This document shows positions 46,463 through 55,030 of a DNA stretch of 64,000 bases, piece after piece. The DNA comes from Tateyamaria omphalii. GTDB lineage: Bacteria; Pseudomonadota; Alphaproteobacteria; Rhodobacterales; Rhodobacteraceae. Under the pieces are notes generated by a model. The model was given only the letters and a program-made list of their open reading frames with translations, was not told the DNA's origin and ran no database searches. Position 1 is the first letter of the stretch. Every line of letters begins with the position of its first letter. The stretch lies in NCBI RefSeq assembly GCF_014651375.1, contig NZ_BMWT01000003.1, forward strand, positions 1 through 64,000. Reading direction: 5' to 3'. The position numbers and the translations under genes were made by a program.

Positions 46463-47410
46463 TTAAAACTGTGGGTCAAATTGACAGGTTGTGCGCGTCG
46501 TACGGGGACTTGCCCCATACTTTTCCGAATGCGCCCGGGCGAGGCTGGATTGAGATCCGAACCCTGTTGCCAAGGCAATGCTGTGCAGCGGCGTTTTCGT
46601 ATGCTTGATCAACCTGTGCGCTTCGGCCAGCCGCAGGGTCAGGTAGTGCGTTTTTGGCGTGATCCCAAGCACTTGCTGGAAGTGAAGTTGCAGGCAGCGG
46701 GTGCTTAGCCCAAGTTTCTTTGCGATGGTTGGGATTGGAATAGGGGTGTCCAGCGCATCCTCCATGATGGCATGCGCCTTGTTGGTCAGTGCACTGTGTC
46801 GGCGCGCGTCCGGGTGCCGAATCTGGGGATCCGTGGACGACGGGGCGCGTGTGTGGATGAAGCCGGCGGCGACGCGCGTGGACAATGATGTTCCGTGCTG
46901 AAGCTCGATCAGTTGCAGCATCATGTCGAGGGTCGGCGCAGCACCACTGCTGGTCCATCGGTTGCCGGATGTCACGAACCTTGCGTTTTGCAGAGTGATG
47001 TCCGGGAAGCTCGCGGAGAACTCCGCCAAATCCTCCCAATGGGTGGTGGCGGCGTGCCCATCCAGCAGGCCAGCCTTCGCGGCGAGCCACGCGCCGCCAT
47101 CAATGGTCATAAGCACAGTGCCAGGTGCAGTGAGGCGCCGGATGCTCGACAACAGGGCCGGGGTGGCCTGTGGGATCACGTTGAACCCGGCCACGAGGAT
47201 CAGAAGATCGCAAGAGACAACGCGTTGCAGCGGGGCAGCGGGTACGGTCAGGCCGCTGGTCAGCTGAACGTCTTCATTGGTTGGTGTTGCGAAGCTCCAA
47301 TCATAGAGCTTTCGTTCGGATTGTCGGTTGGCGGCGCGCAGAGGGTCCACGGCTGCGGCAAGCGAAAGGGTATTCGTATCTTGTAGAACGAGGATTGCGG
47401 TTTTTGTCAT
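46463..47410 (-). CDS. cdhR: GlxA/AraC-family regulator, probably of carnitine catabolism
   Basis: A 315-residue regulator with an N-terminal DJ-1/PfpI-like ligand domain (about 1-190, ILVLQDTNTLSLAAAVDPLRAANR, CDLLILVAG) and a C-terminal AraC helix-turn-helix (about 215-310, IPTIAKKLGLSTRCLQLHFQ). Homologous GlxA-type proteins (CdhR, GbdR) activate carnitine and betaine genes in Pseudomonas. The divergent position next to the dehydrocarnitine cleavage gene supports a CdhR-like role. ATG 47410 starts the recognisable domain; the frame upstream is shadow. Confidence 0.8.
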   Translation of the reverse strand: MTKTAILVLQDTNTLSLAAAVDPLRAANRQSERKLYDWSFATPTNEDVQLTSGLTVPAAPLQRVVSCDLLILVAGFNVIPQATPALLSSIRRLTAPGTVLMTIDGGAWLAAKAGLLDGHAATTHWEDLAEFSASFPDITLQNARFVTSGNRWTSSGAAPTLDMMLQLIELQHGTSLSTRVAAGFIHTRAPSSTDPQIRHPDARRHSALTNKAHAIMEDALDTPIPIPTIAKKLGLSTRCLQLHFQQVLGITPKTHYLTLRLAEAHRLIKHTKTPLHSIALATGFGSQSSLARAHSEKYGASPRTTRTTCQFDPQF

Positions 47411-47480
47411 TTCGTTTCGTTTTTTGACAAGTCTTGATCGCAATGGATGGCAGAGTGCCTTGGAATGCAAGGAGGAACAC

Positions 47481-48395
47481 ATGCCGCTGACCATGAATCG
47501 TGAGGTTTTCATCACCTGTGCCGTGACCGGATCGGGCGGTACGCAGGATCGCAGCCCCCATGTACCGCGCAGTCCTGAAGAGATTGCGAACAGTGCGATC
47601 GCGGCAGCCAAGGCCGGTGCGGCTGTTGTGCATTGCCATGTGCGCGATCCCGAGACAGGTGTTCCGAGCCGGAAACTTGAGTATTATCGAGAGGTTACGG
47701 ATCGTATCCGGGATGCGGATGTTGATGTTGTCCTCAACCTGACAGCCGGAATGGGCGGAGACATGGTGTTTGGGGATACCGAGGCCCCGTTGCCGCTGAA
47801 AGATGACGGAACCGACATGATAGGCGCGTCAGAACGGGTGGCGCATGTGGCGGAATGCCTGCCGGAGATTTGCACTCTGGATTGCGGCACCATGAACTTT
47901 GCCGAGGCCGATTACGTGATGACCAACACGCCCGGCATGTTGACCGCCATGGGGCGGATGATGACAGACCTGGGGGTGAAGCCAGAGATCGAAGCCTTTG
48001 ACACCGGGCATTTATGGTATGCAAAACAACTTGTTAAGGATGGTGTTCTGGACGCGCCCGCGCTGGTTCAACTGTGCATGGGCGTGCCCTGGGGTGCGCC
48101 GGACGATTTGAATACATTCATGGCGATGGTCAACAATGTGCCGGAGGATTGGACGTTTTCGGCCTTTTCATTGGGGCGCAACCAGATGGCCTATGTTGCG
48201 GCAGCGGTGCTGGCGGGCGGCAATGTACGGGTCGGTCTTGAGGACAATCTGTGGCTTGGGAAGGGCGAACTGGCTCAAAACTGGCAATTGGTCGAACGGG
48301 CGGGCACCATCATCGAAAACATGGGCGCGCGGGTCATTGGACCGGCGGAGGTGCGCGAGAAATTGGGGCTGACCAAGCGGTCGCCAAAAGGGTGA
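47481..48395 (+). CDS. Beta-keto acid cleavage enzyme, probably 3-dehydrocarnitine cleavage
   Basis: A 304-residue BKACE (DUF849) enzyme that, from its context, would cleave 3-dehydrocarnitine with acetyl-CoA into betainyl-CoA and acetoacetate. The zinc-binding HCHVRD motif is near residue 53, and FDTGHL and NVRVGLEDN mark later barrel strands. AAGGAGG precedes ATG 47481 perfectly; the longer frame from 47328 is shadow. The carnitine dehydrogenase-thioesterase downstream supplies the flanking reactions. Its last base overlaps the next ATG. Confidence 0.9.
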   Translation: MPLTMNREVFITCAVTGSGGTQDRSPHVPRSPEEIANSAIAAAKAGAAVVHCHVRDPETGVPSRKLEYYREVTDRIRDADVDVVLNLTAGMGGDMVFGDTEAPLPLKDDGTDMIGASERVAHVAECLPEICTLDCGTMNFAEADYVMTNTPGMLTAMGRMMTDLGVKPEIEAFDTGHLWYAKQLVKDGVLDAPALVQLCMGVPWGAPDDLNTFMAMVNNVPEDWTFSAFSLGRNQMAYVAAAVLAGGNVRVGLEDNLWLGKGELAQNWQLVERAGTIIENMGARVIGPAEVREKLGLTKRSPKG

Positions 48396-48955
48396 TGACA
48401 GGGTGTCACCCCCCGTGCACCAGGCGTGCACCCCCTGTACACCCCCATCGGGCGCTTTGGCTCCTGATCGTTAACCTTTGCGCAATAGGATGGCTGGCTG
48501 CCTGCGCGCCCGCACCTACGAATGACCCTCAATTGCTGCGCAACCCGACTGTGCCAATCGGCGCCATCAGCAGGTTCGAACAGGCGAGGTTCGACGGACA
48601 TTGGCAGGTCGAACGGGCGGGTGCGGGTGAGTGGGCGTTGGCAGGGTTCGACATTGCCAATGGTCGATGGCAGGAGCGGAGCGAGACCGGGGCACCACGC
48701 GACGGACGCGTGATGCCACTTGGGCGCGGTGTTTTGGAGATCACCTACGACGATAGGTCCAAGCGCGATCTGTGGGTCGTATGGATCGACCCTGATCACA
48801 ACACGGCGGCTTTGGGGGACCCGGATGGACGGTTCGGCTTTGTGGTGACGCGCGTTGGAAAACGGTGGGCGGATCAGATTCGCGCTGCGGAGCAGGTTTT
48901 GGACTTTAACGGGTATCGCGTGGCCGATTGGCGTGATGGCAAGCCTGGTATTTGA
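48395..48955 (+). CDS. Lipocalin-like lipoprotein
   Basis: A 186-residue probable lipoprotein: signal segment ALWLLIVNLCAIGWLAAC, with lipidation at the cysteine of LAAC (about residue 34), then a lipocalin-type barrel (FEQARFDGHWQVERAG, WVVWIDPDHNTAALGDPDG). Its ATG at 48395 overlaps the stop of the BKACE gene by one base, so it is coupled into the carnitine operon. It may be an outer-membrane or periplasmic binding or storage protein; a role in carnitine use is inferred only from position. Confidence 0.75.
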   Translation: MTGCHPPCTRRAPPVHPHRALWLLIVNLCAIGWLAACAPAPTNDPQLLRNPTVPIGAISRFEQARFDGHWQVERAGAGEWALAGFDIANGRWQERSETGAPRDGRVMPLGRGVLEITYDDRSKRDLWVVWIDPDHNTAALGDPDGRFGFVVTRVGKRWADQIRAAEQVLDFNGYRVADWRDGKPGI

Positions 48956-48963
48956 AATGGATA

Positions 48964-49054
48964 TGGTGGGTTCCCGAGGAATCGAACCTCTCGCGGAGAC
49001 CACTCCAACGTTTTACCGCCACGGATTTACAGTCCGCCATGGAGAAGGGAACCC
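48964..49054 (-). tRNA. tRNA-Tyr(GUA)-like sequence lacking a normal D-arm
   Basis: Read on the minus strand: a 7-bp acceptor stem (GGGTTCC/GGAACCC) with encoded discriminator and CCA, an anticodon arm CGGA-CTGTAAA-TCCG with anticodon GUA, and a T-arm GAGGTTCGATTCCTC. Only about 10 bases separate acceptor and anticodon arms, so no ordinary D-arm can form. The variable region is unusually long (about 28 bases) with a GGAG-TGGT-CTCC hairpin. Total length (91 bases) is normal. It lies antisense inside the carnitine gene cluster. It may be a decayed gene, or a functional but divergent tRNA. Confidence 0.5.
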
Positions 49055-49202
49055 AAGTGGTCGCGATGGTTCTGAGGAATTCAGACGTCACGACATGGCA
49101 AAGAGGCCCATTGGAGCCTCAGAAAAGTTCAATAATAGAACCAGATATGCCGTGTCAGTTTGGTCATGTTTGGCGAGTTAGTCCGCCAAGGAAAAAGAAG
49201 CA

Positions 49203-50687
49203 ATGAAAAGAATGAGAAAAGTTGCAGCGATCATCGGCGGCGGTGTGATTGGCGGCGGTTGGGCAGCGCGGTTCCTGCTGAATGGTTGGGATGTGCGGGT
49301 GTTTGATTCCGACCCTGAGGCGGATGCAAAGCTGGCCCCTGTTCTGGCGCAGGCGCGGCGGGCGTTGCCGAGCCTGACGGATGTGGCCTTGCCCGACGAG
49401 GGGCGGCTGACCTTTCACGACGATCTGGCGGAAGCCGTGGCGGGCGCGGTCTGGATACAGGAAAGTGTGCCGGAGCGGTTGGACATCAAGCACAAGGTGT
49501 TGGCGGGCCTGCAAGTGGCGTGCTCTGCGGATGCGATCATCGGCTCGTCTACCAGCGGGTTCAAACCCAGCGAGTTGCAGGAGGGCGCGGCGCGACCGGA
49601 ACAAATCATGGTCTGTCACCCGTTCAATCCCGTTTACCTGATGCCGCTGATCGAGGTTGTGCCGTCATCTGCAACAGACCCTGCTCTGGTGGAGAAGGCC
49701 GAGGGCATTCTGCGGTCCCTTGGGCATTATCCTTTGCGTGTCCGCAAGGAGATCGACGCTCATATTGCGGATCGGTTCCTTGAGGCCGTCTGGCGCGAGG
49801 CGCTGTGGCTGGTCAAGGACGGTGTTGCCACAACCGAGGAGATCGACGAGGCGATCCGCATGGGCTTTGGCATCCGCTGGGCGCAGATGGGGCTGTTTGA
49901 CACCTATCGCACCGCTGGTGGCGATGCTGGGATGCGCCATTTCATGGCGCAATTTGGCCCGGCCCTGCAGTGGCCTTGGACCAAGCTGATGGATGTGCCT
50001 GAGTTTACAGACGAGTTGGTGGATTTGATTGCCGGGCAATCGGATGCGCAATCCGGGCACATGACGATTTCCGAGATGTTGAAGGCGCGGGATGACAATC
50101 TGGTGGGCATGATGCGCAGCCTGAAGGCCAATGATTGGGGCGCGGGTGCGGTGATAAATGCCCACGAGGCGCAGTTGCGGGCAGGGACCGTTCTGGCGGC
50201 CCATGTGGATGATCTGGAGGATGTCTCTGCGCCCATCCTGACCGTGCGCCGGGCCGTGCCGCTGGATTGGACGGATTACAACGGCCACATGAACGAGGCG
50301 CGGTATTTGCAGGCCTTTGGCGATGCGACGGACCGTTTCATGGAGATGATTGGCTGTGACGCGGAGTACATCGCGACCGGCGGCAGCTATTTCACGGCCG
50401 AGACCCATATTCGCCACGTGGACGAAGTGCATGCGGGCGCCGTGATCGCAGTGCGCACGCAGGTTTTGGCCGGGGCGGGCAAGAAGCTGCACCTGTTCCA
50501 TGAGATGTATGAGGGTGAGCGGCTTTTGGCGACGGGAGAGCATTTCCTGTTGCATGTGAGCCTTGAGACTCGGCGCCCGTCCGAACCTGCTGCCGCGATT
50601 GTTGCGGCTTTGGAACGGGTGTCGGTGGCGCATGCGGATTTGCCTGCGCCCGAGGGTGTTGGCCGGGCTGTCGGGCAGCGCCCATGA
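49203..50687 (+). CDS. L-carnitine dehydrogenase fused to betainyl-CoA thioesterase
   Basis: A 494-residue fusion. The N-terminal 3-hydroxyacyl-CoA dehydrogenase-like part (about 1-320) begins with an NAD site (AIIGGGVIGGGWAARF) and contains CHPFNPVYLMPLIEVV; it would oxidise L-carnitine to 3-dehydrocarnitine. The C-terminal hot-dog thioesterase (about 345-480) starts with LDWTDYNGHMNEARY and would release glycine betaine from betainyl-CoA. With the BKACE gene this gives the full carnitine-to-betaine route. The stop overlaps the next start (ATGA). An ATG at 49212 is a possible alternative start. Confidence 0.93.
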   Translation: MKRMRKVAAIIGGGVIGGGWAARFLLNGWDVRVFDSDPEADAKLAPVLAQARRALPSLTDVALPDEGRLTFHDDLAEAVAGAVWIQESVPERLDIKHKVLAGLQVACSADAIIGSSTSGFKPSELQEGAARPEQIMVCHPFNPVYLMPLIEVVPSSATDPALVEKAEGILRSLGHYPLRVRKEIDAHIADRFLEAVWREALWLVKDGVATTEEIDEAIRMGFGIRWAQMGLFDTYRTAGGDAGMRHFMAQFGPALQWPWTKLMDVPEFTDELVDLIAGQSDAQSGHMTISEMLKARDDNLVGMMRSLKANDWGAGAVINAHEAQLRAGTVLAAHVDDLEDVSAPILTVRRAVPLDWTDYNGHMNEARYLQAFGDATDRFMEMIGCDAEYIATGGSYFTAETHIRHVDEVHAGAVIAVRTQVLAGAGKKLHLFHEMYEGERLLATGEHFLLHVSLETRRPSEPAAAIVAALERVSVAHADLPAPEGVGRAVGQRP

Positions 50688-51430
50688 GCCGGGTTCTGAT
50701 CACCGCCGGTGCGTCGGGGATCGGTCGTGCAATGGGCGAGGCTTTTGACGCTGCCGGGTACGAGGTTTGGGTGACAGATGTGGATGCGGCTGCGTTGAAG
50801 GCTTTGCCTGCCCAGTGGTCTTCGCACTTTTGCGATGCCTCGGACGAGGACGCGGTCGCGGGTGTGATGTCCCGGGCCGGGGCGTTGGATGTGCTCTGTG
50901 CAAATGCCGGGATTGCGGGACCAACGGCGCGGGTCGAGGATGTGGCCTTGGGCGATTGGCGGTCTTGTGTGTCGGTCAATCTGGAAGGTGCCTTTCTGGC
51001 CGTGAAACATGGTCTGCCTGCGATGAAGGCGGCGGGTCGAGGTTCTGTCGTGTTCACATCCTCGACCGCCGGGATACATGGCTACCCCAATCGTGCGCCC
51101 TATGCGGCGGCGAAGTGGGCCGTCATCGGATTGATGAAGACCGTCGCGATGGAGGCGGGGCCTTTTGGCGTTCGTGCAAATGCGATTTGTCCAGGCGCGG
51201 TTGAAGGACCTAGAATGGAAGGGGTCTTGGCACGTGAGGCGGCAGCCAAAGAGACGACCCGTGATCAGGTTTATGAGGGTTATGCTTCCGGGACATCCAT
51301 GCGCAGCTTTGTGGAGGCATCGGATATTGCTGACATGGCCGTGTTTCTGGGGTCAGATGCTGCACGGCGCGTGTCGGGGCAAGTGATTGCGGTTGACGGC
51401 CATACCGAAAATCCGGACCCGAAGCTGTAG
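50684..51430 (+). CDS. Short-chain dehydrogenase/reductase
   Basis: A 248-residue SDR oxidoreductase with the cofactor motif TAGASGIGRAMGE (residues 7-19), the NAG strand (ANAGIAG near 84), and the catalytic Ser and YxxxK (SSTAG; YAAAKWA near residue 145). It ends with the usual SGQVIAVDGH. It overlaps the carnitine dehydrogenase stop by 4 bases, so it belongs to the same transcript and may act on a related quaternary ammonium alcohol. The substrate is not known from sequence. Confidence 0.9.
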   Translation: MSRVLITAGASGIGRAMGEAFDAAGYEVWVTDVDAAALKALPAQWSSHFCDASDEDAVAGVMSRAGALDVLCANAGIAGPTARVEDVALGDWRSCVSVNLEGAFLAVKHGLPAMKAAGRGSVVFTSSTAGIHGYPNRAPYAAAKWAVIGLMKTVAMEAGPFGVRANAICPGAVEGPRMEGVLAREAAAKETTRDQVYEGYASGTSMRSFVEASDIADMAVFLGSDAARRVSGQVIAVDGHTENPDPKL

Positions 51431-51491
51431 GCCGTCGGGCGGCTCTGTTTGCCTTTGGCAAAGGCGCCCGCCCGCCGACCCTTGCGGCGCT

Positions 51492-52352
51492 CTAGGTGAT
51501 CAGATGGCGCAAGCCATCCAAATGGCTCGGAATATCTCGTGCAGTGAACGAGGCTTGCCGTATCAAGGTGTCGAAATGCAGGGAGAGTGTTTCTATTCTT
51601 TCCCGATCGCGGAAGGCCATGTAGTGACCGCCGGTATAGATCACCGCGAGTAAGGGGCCGAATATAGTGATCGGGGCTGAGTAGAGTTTGCGCTGATCAA
51701 AGAGGTAGATACGGAGCCTTGGATAGAGCTGGGTGCTTAGGTCAAGCAGTTGGTCGAGCTGGTCCTGTCGCGTGTCGGCCGGTAGGTCCGCGTAGTAGCC
51801 GGTTCCGGCGGCGAAGCTGTGCAATTCGTAGAGCGGCAGCGCGATTTCATAGTCAGACTGTGCTGCACGCATCCAGTTCAGCCGGTCGCGGGACGCGTTG
51901 ATGGCTTGCGTGGTGGTGCGCCCCAGGTGGGGGCCGTATTCCCACTCCAGCATCTCTTGAGTCTTGAGCATGTCGGGCAGGCCTGCGGGGACGTGTCGGA
52001 TCTTGTAGCCTGCCGCCTCCTGGTGCCACGAGAAGATGCGCTCGTCGATAAGCGCGCGTGGGGCTTCGGTGAGCGTCAGCGCGGCGGCGGTCAGTGCTGC
52101 AGCGCTTTCCGGGCGGTCTGAGAGGCCAAGCAGCCAATCAGCAGACACCCCGAGGGCCTGCGCACAGGCCCCGACCACCTGTGCGCCGGGCAAGCGTGCA
52201 CCATCATCAGCAAGTGCTTGGCTGATCGTGGATCGGTCGGTGCCGATGTGACGTGCAAGAGCACTTTGCGACATGGATTTCTCAGCCATCGCGCGGGACA
52301 GGCGGGCGCGGAATTGGGAGGCGCGAAGGCGTTTGTCGATAATTTCATGCAT
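51492..52352 (-). CDS. XRE-family transcriptional regulator
   Basis: A 286-residue regulator with an N-terminal helix-turn-helix (about residues 15-75, MSQSALARHIGTDRSTISQAL) and a long C-terminal domain of about 200 residues of unknown fold, likely an effector-sensing part. ATG 52352 is used; the open frame upstream reads non-family residues. It is divergent from the fatty acid desaturase across 107 bases that contain an inverted repeat, suggesting local control of the desaturase. Confidence 0.8.
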   Translation of the reverse strand: MHEIIDKRLRASQFRARLSRAMAEKSMSQSALARHIGTDRSTISQALADDGARLPGAQVVGACAQALGVSADWLLGLSDRPESAAALTAAALTLTEAPRALIDERIFSWHQEAAGYKIRHVPAGLPDMLKTQEMLEWEYGPHLGRTTTQAINASRDRLNWMRAAQSDYEIALPLYELHSFAAGTGYYADLPADTRQDQLDQLLDLSTQLYPRLRIYLFDQRKLYSAPITIFGPLLAVIYTGGHYMAFRDRERIETLSLHFDTLIRQASFTARDIPSHLDGLRHLIT

Positions 52353-52378
52353 GTGGTGATAAATATCTGCATCTGCTG

Positions 52379-52396
52379 GAATTGTTAACTCAATTC
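52379..52396. promoter_or_regulatory. Inverted repeat between regulator and desaturase
   Basis: GAATTG-TTAACT-CAATTC, two 6-base arms complementary to each other with a 6-base spacer, lies 27 bases upstream of the XRE regulator start and 64 upstream of the desaturase. Its size and position suit an XRE-type operator for both divergent genes. Confidence 0.45.
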
Positions 52397-52459
52397 GGAA
52401 TTCGCGGCATGCTCCGTTCACGGTAGCGTGAGCGCATCTTATCCCGGAGCCTTTAGCCA

Positions 52460-53380
52460 ATGCCGTCACGCCGGTCGTCCCGACGTTTACCCTTTGATCG
52501 TCCCATGCAGGTCGAGTGGATCACCTTGGGGCTGTGGCTGGTGTGCATGGTGCTGTGGGTGTTTGCCCTAATGGTCTTGCCAGCGGGGTGGGCGTGGGGC
52601 GTGCTGGTGCTTACCCTTGTCCTGCATGCCTCGCTGACCCACGAGGTGCTGCACGGTCATCCGTTTCCATCCCGGTGGGCCAGCGAGGCCCTCGTGGTCG
52701 TCAATCCGGGGCTTTTCATCCCTTACCTGCGGTTTCGCGATACGCATCTGGCGCATCATCAGGATGCGAACCTGACCGATCCCTATGATGATCCCGAGAC
52801 GAACTATGTTGATCCGGTGGTGTGGCAGCAGATGCCACGCCTCTTGCGGAGCGTGCTGGCGCTGAACAACACGCTTGCTGGGCGGATGCTGTTGGGGCCG
52901 GTCGTGGCGCAGGTCAGTTTCATGCGAGAGGATTGGCGGGCGATCCGGGCGGGTGATGCGCAAGTGCTGCGTGGGTGGTTGGTGCATCTGCCGGGTGTTT
53001 TTGCGACCCTGTGTGTCATTTGGGCAAGTCCTACGCCTATCTGGCTGTACCTGACGGCCTGTTACGCGGCGGTGTCCGTGCTGAAAATTCGGACCTTTCT
53101 CGAACATCAGGCGCATGAGCGTGCCCGGGGCCGTACGGTGATCGTGGAAGATCGCGGACTGCTGGCTTTTCTTTTTCTGAACAACAACTTCCACGTCGTC
53201 CACCACATGCATCCGCGCGTGCCATGGTACCGGTTGCCCGCGCTCTACCGGGCCAATCGCGACCGATACCTGACCTGCAACGAGGGGTACCGCTTTGCTT
53301 CGTACCGGGATGTGTTTGCCCGGTACTTCCTGCGGGCCAAGGATCCGGTGCCGCATCCGCTCTGGTCCTCGGACCGCTGA
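52460..53380 (+). CDS. Fatty acid desaturase family membrane protein
   Basis: A 306-residue integral membrane di-iron protein. Histidine boxes typical of the family are present: HEVLHGH near residue 62, HLAHH near 96 and HVVHHMH near 248, with an extra HQAHER near 216. Several hydrophobic segments flank them. It would introduce a double bond or hydroxyl into a lipid chain; the exact substrate is unknown. It is divergent from the XRE regulator; EamA starts 16 bases downstream. Confidence 0.85.
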   Translation: MPSRRSSRRLPFDRPMQVEWITLGLWLVCMVLWVFALMVLPAGWAWGVLVLTLVLHASLTHEVLHGHPFPSRWASEALVVVNPGLFIPYLRFRDTHLAHHQDANLTDPYDDPETNYVDPVVWQQMPRLLRSVLALNNTLAGRMLLGPVVAQVSFMREDWRAIRAGDAQVLRGWLVHLPGVFATLCVIWASPTPIWLYLTACYAAVSVLKIRTFLEHQAHERARGRTVIVEDRGLLAFLFLNNNFHVVHHMHPRVPWYRLPALYRANRDRYLTCNEGYRFASYRDVFARYFLRAKDPVPHPLWSSDR

Positions 53381-53396
53381 GCCGCCATAGAGGGTC

Positions 53397-54299
53397 ATGG
53401 CCCTTTGGATTCCCATTTCAGTCGCTGCGGCGATGTTTCAGACGCTGCGGTTTATGCTGCAGCGGCAACTCTCCCTTGGCACTCTGAGCGCGTCGGGTGC
53501 GACGCTTGCACGTTTTCTGTATTCCGCGCCGCTGATTGCTGTTCTGATCGTGCTCTATATGCGCAGCACTGGCACCGTCTGGCCCGCGTTTGGACCGCAG
53601 TTCTGGATGTTCGCAGCCGTCGGAGGGCTGGCGCAAATCCTTGCGACGGTGGCCACGGTCAGCCTGTTCAAAGCGCGCAATTTCGCGGTCGGTATCACCT
53701 TCAAGAAGACCGAGGTTATCCAGGCCGTCCTTGTGGGGTGGATCGTATTGGGCGATGCGGTCAGCTGGCTGGGCTTTGCCGCCATCGGTCTGGGTCTTGT
53801 GGGCGTGCTGCTGCTGTCCGCCCCACCCGAACCCGTACGGTGGGACTGGCGCGACATGGCAAACCGGGCCACCGGGCTAGGATTGGCGGCCGGATTGCTG
53901 TTTGCCGTGTCCGGCGTCTCCTACCGGGGCGCTTCGCTCAGCCTTGGGCTGGATGATCCAATTGCGCGGGCCGGGCTGACGCTGGCCGCGGTGACCGCGA
54001 TGCAGACCGTTGCCATGGTCCTTTGGCTGCGGTGGCGTGATCCGGGCCAGGTCAGGGCGGTGTGGTCCGCGCGCAAGGTCGCGGTCTGGGTCGGTTTGAT
54101 GTCGATGGCCGGATCGTTCTGCTGGTTCTTTGCCTTCACGCTGCAAAGCGCGGCCTACGTCAAGGCGGTTGGGCAGATCGAACTGGTGATGAGCGCACTG
54201 GTCAGCGTTCTGCTGTTCCGCGAGGCCATCACCTCGCGGGAATGGATTGGCATGGCCGTCCTACTGGGCTCCATCCTATTGCTGGTGCTTGCGATCTAG
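53397..54299 (+). CDS. EamA/DMT-family transporter
   Basis: A 300-residue membrane protein with about ten hydrophobic segments arranged in two EamA repeats (about 1-140 and 150-300). Drug/metabolite transporters of this family export amino acids or other small metabolites. Start ATG 53397 lies 16 bases after the desaturase stop, so co-transcription is possible. The stop overlaps the convergent NUDIX gene by 4 bases. Confidence 0.85.
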   Translation: MALWIPISVAAAMFQTLRFMLQRQLSLGTLSASGATLARFLYSAPLIAVLIVLYMRSTGTVWPAFGPQFWMFAAVGGLAQILATVATVSLFKARNFAVGITFKKTEVIQAVLVGWIVLGDAVSWLGFAAIGLGLVGVLLLSAPPEPVRWDWRDMANRATGLGLAAGLLFAVSGVSYRGASLSLGLDDPIARAGLTLAAVTAMQTVAMVLWLRWRDPGQVRAVWSARKVAVWVGLMSMAGSFCWFFAFTLQSAAYVKAVGQIELVMSALVSVLLFREAITSREWIGMAVLLGSILLLVLAI

Positions 54300-54991
54300 T
54301 CCGTCATTGGATGGCCGCGCAGGCGGACGAACAGGCTCTCTTCATCATTGTTCTTGAAGTATGGCACGCTTGGCGGCGGGGCGGGGTCGGTCACGCGCGC
54401 CGCGATTTCGGCCAAGACCACTTCGGTGATGAAGGGCATGTCAAAGCCACGCACATCGTCGAGCGCGATCCATTGCAGATGTGACAGTTCATCCGAGGCA
54501 CGGCTGAAATCGTCGAGGTCGGAGGCAATGTCCTGCGCGTCGATTAGGAAGAACCGGGCATCAAAGCGACGAGGGCGGCCGGGTGGTGTCAGTGCGCGAA
54601 AGACGAATTGCAGTGGGGCGGCGTGCGGGCGGTAGCCTGCAGATGCAAATTGTGTCCAATCGGGCGGGGCATCCGGCCAGTTGCCGGGTTGCCCGAGGAT
54701 TTGCCCGGTTTCTTCAAACAGTTCGCGTATCGCCGCAGCGGCGAGGGCTGGCCCGAGATGGGGTTCCCCATCTTCTGCGAGCCGTGTGTCGTTGGGTGAC
54801 AAGAGCGTCGATGCGAGCGGGATGGCGTGATCACCCGCATCGACCGCGCCGCCCGGAAAGACGAATTTGTTTGGCATGAAGGCGGCATTGGCGCCACGCT
54901 GCCCCATGAGGATACGTGGCTTGGTCATCCGGTCTCGAAGCACGATGACTGTGGATGCGTTGCGAATTTGGGTCTTGTCGATCGTGGTCAT
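54296..54991 (-). CDS. NUDIX hydrolase (NUDT19-like)
   Basis: A 231-residue Nudix protein. The Nudix box is split by an insertion: GGAVDAGD near residue 47, then RELFEETG near 89, an arrangement seen in NUDT19-type hydrolases that act on CoA or nucleotide derivatives. The catalytic glutamates of RELFEETG are intact. It lies 39 bases downstream of the DUF983 gene on the same strand. The substrate is unknown. Confidence 0.85.
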   Translation of the reverse strand: MTTIDKTQIRNASTVIVLRDRMTKPRILMGQRGANAAFMPNKFVFPGGAVDAGDHAIPLASTLLSPNDTRLAEDGEPHLGPALAAAAIRELFEETGQILGQPGNWPDAPPDWTQFASAGYRPHAAPLQFVFRALTPPGRPRRFDARFFLIDAQDIASDLDDFSRASDELSHLQWIALDDVRGFDMPFITEVVLAEIAARVTDPAPPPSVPYFKNNDEESLFVRLRGHPMTD

Positions 54992-55030
54992 GTCACCCCT
55001 TTGGCCGATATCGGCGCCGGGGTGCAGGCG

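Noticed and set aside
48964-49054. tmRNA acceptor piece
   Set aside because: The sequence has a clear anticodon arm with GUA and no tag-coding region, so a split tmRNA is not supported.
49665-50633. 322-codon open frame on the minus strand
   Set aside because: It is antisense to the carnitine dehydrogenase-thioesterase and histidine-rich in the way shadow frames are.
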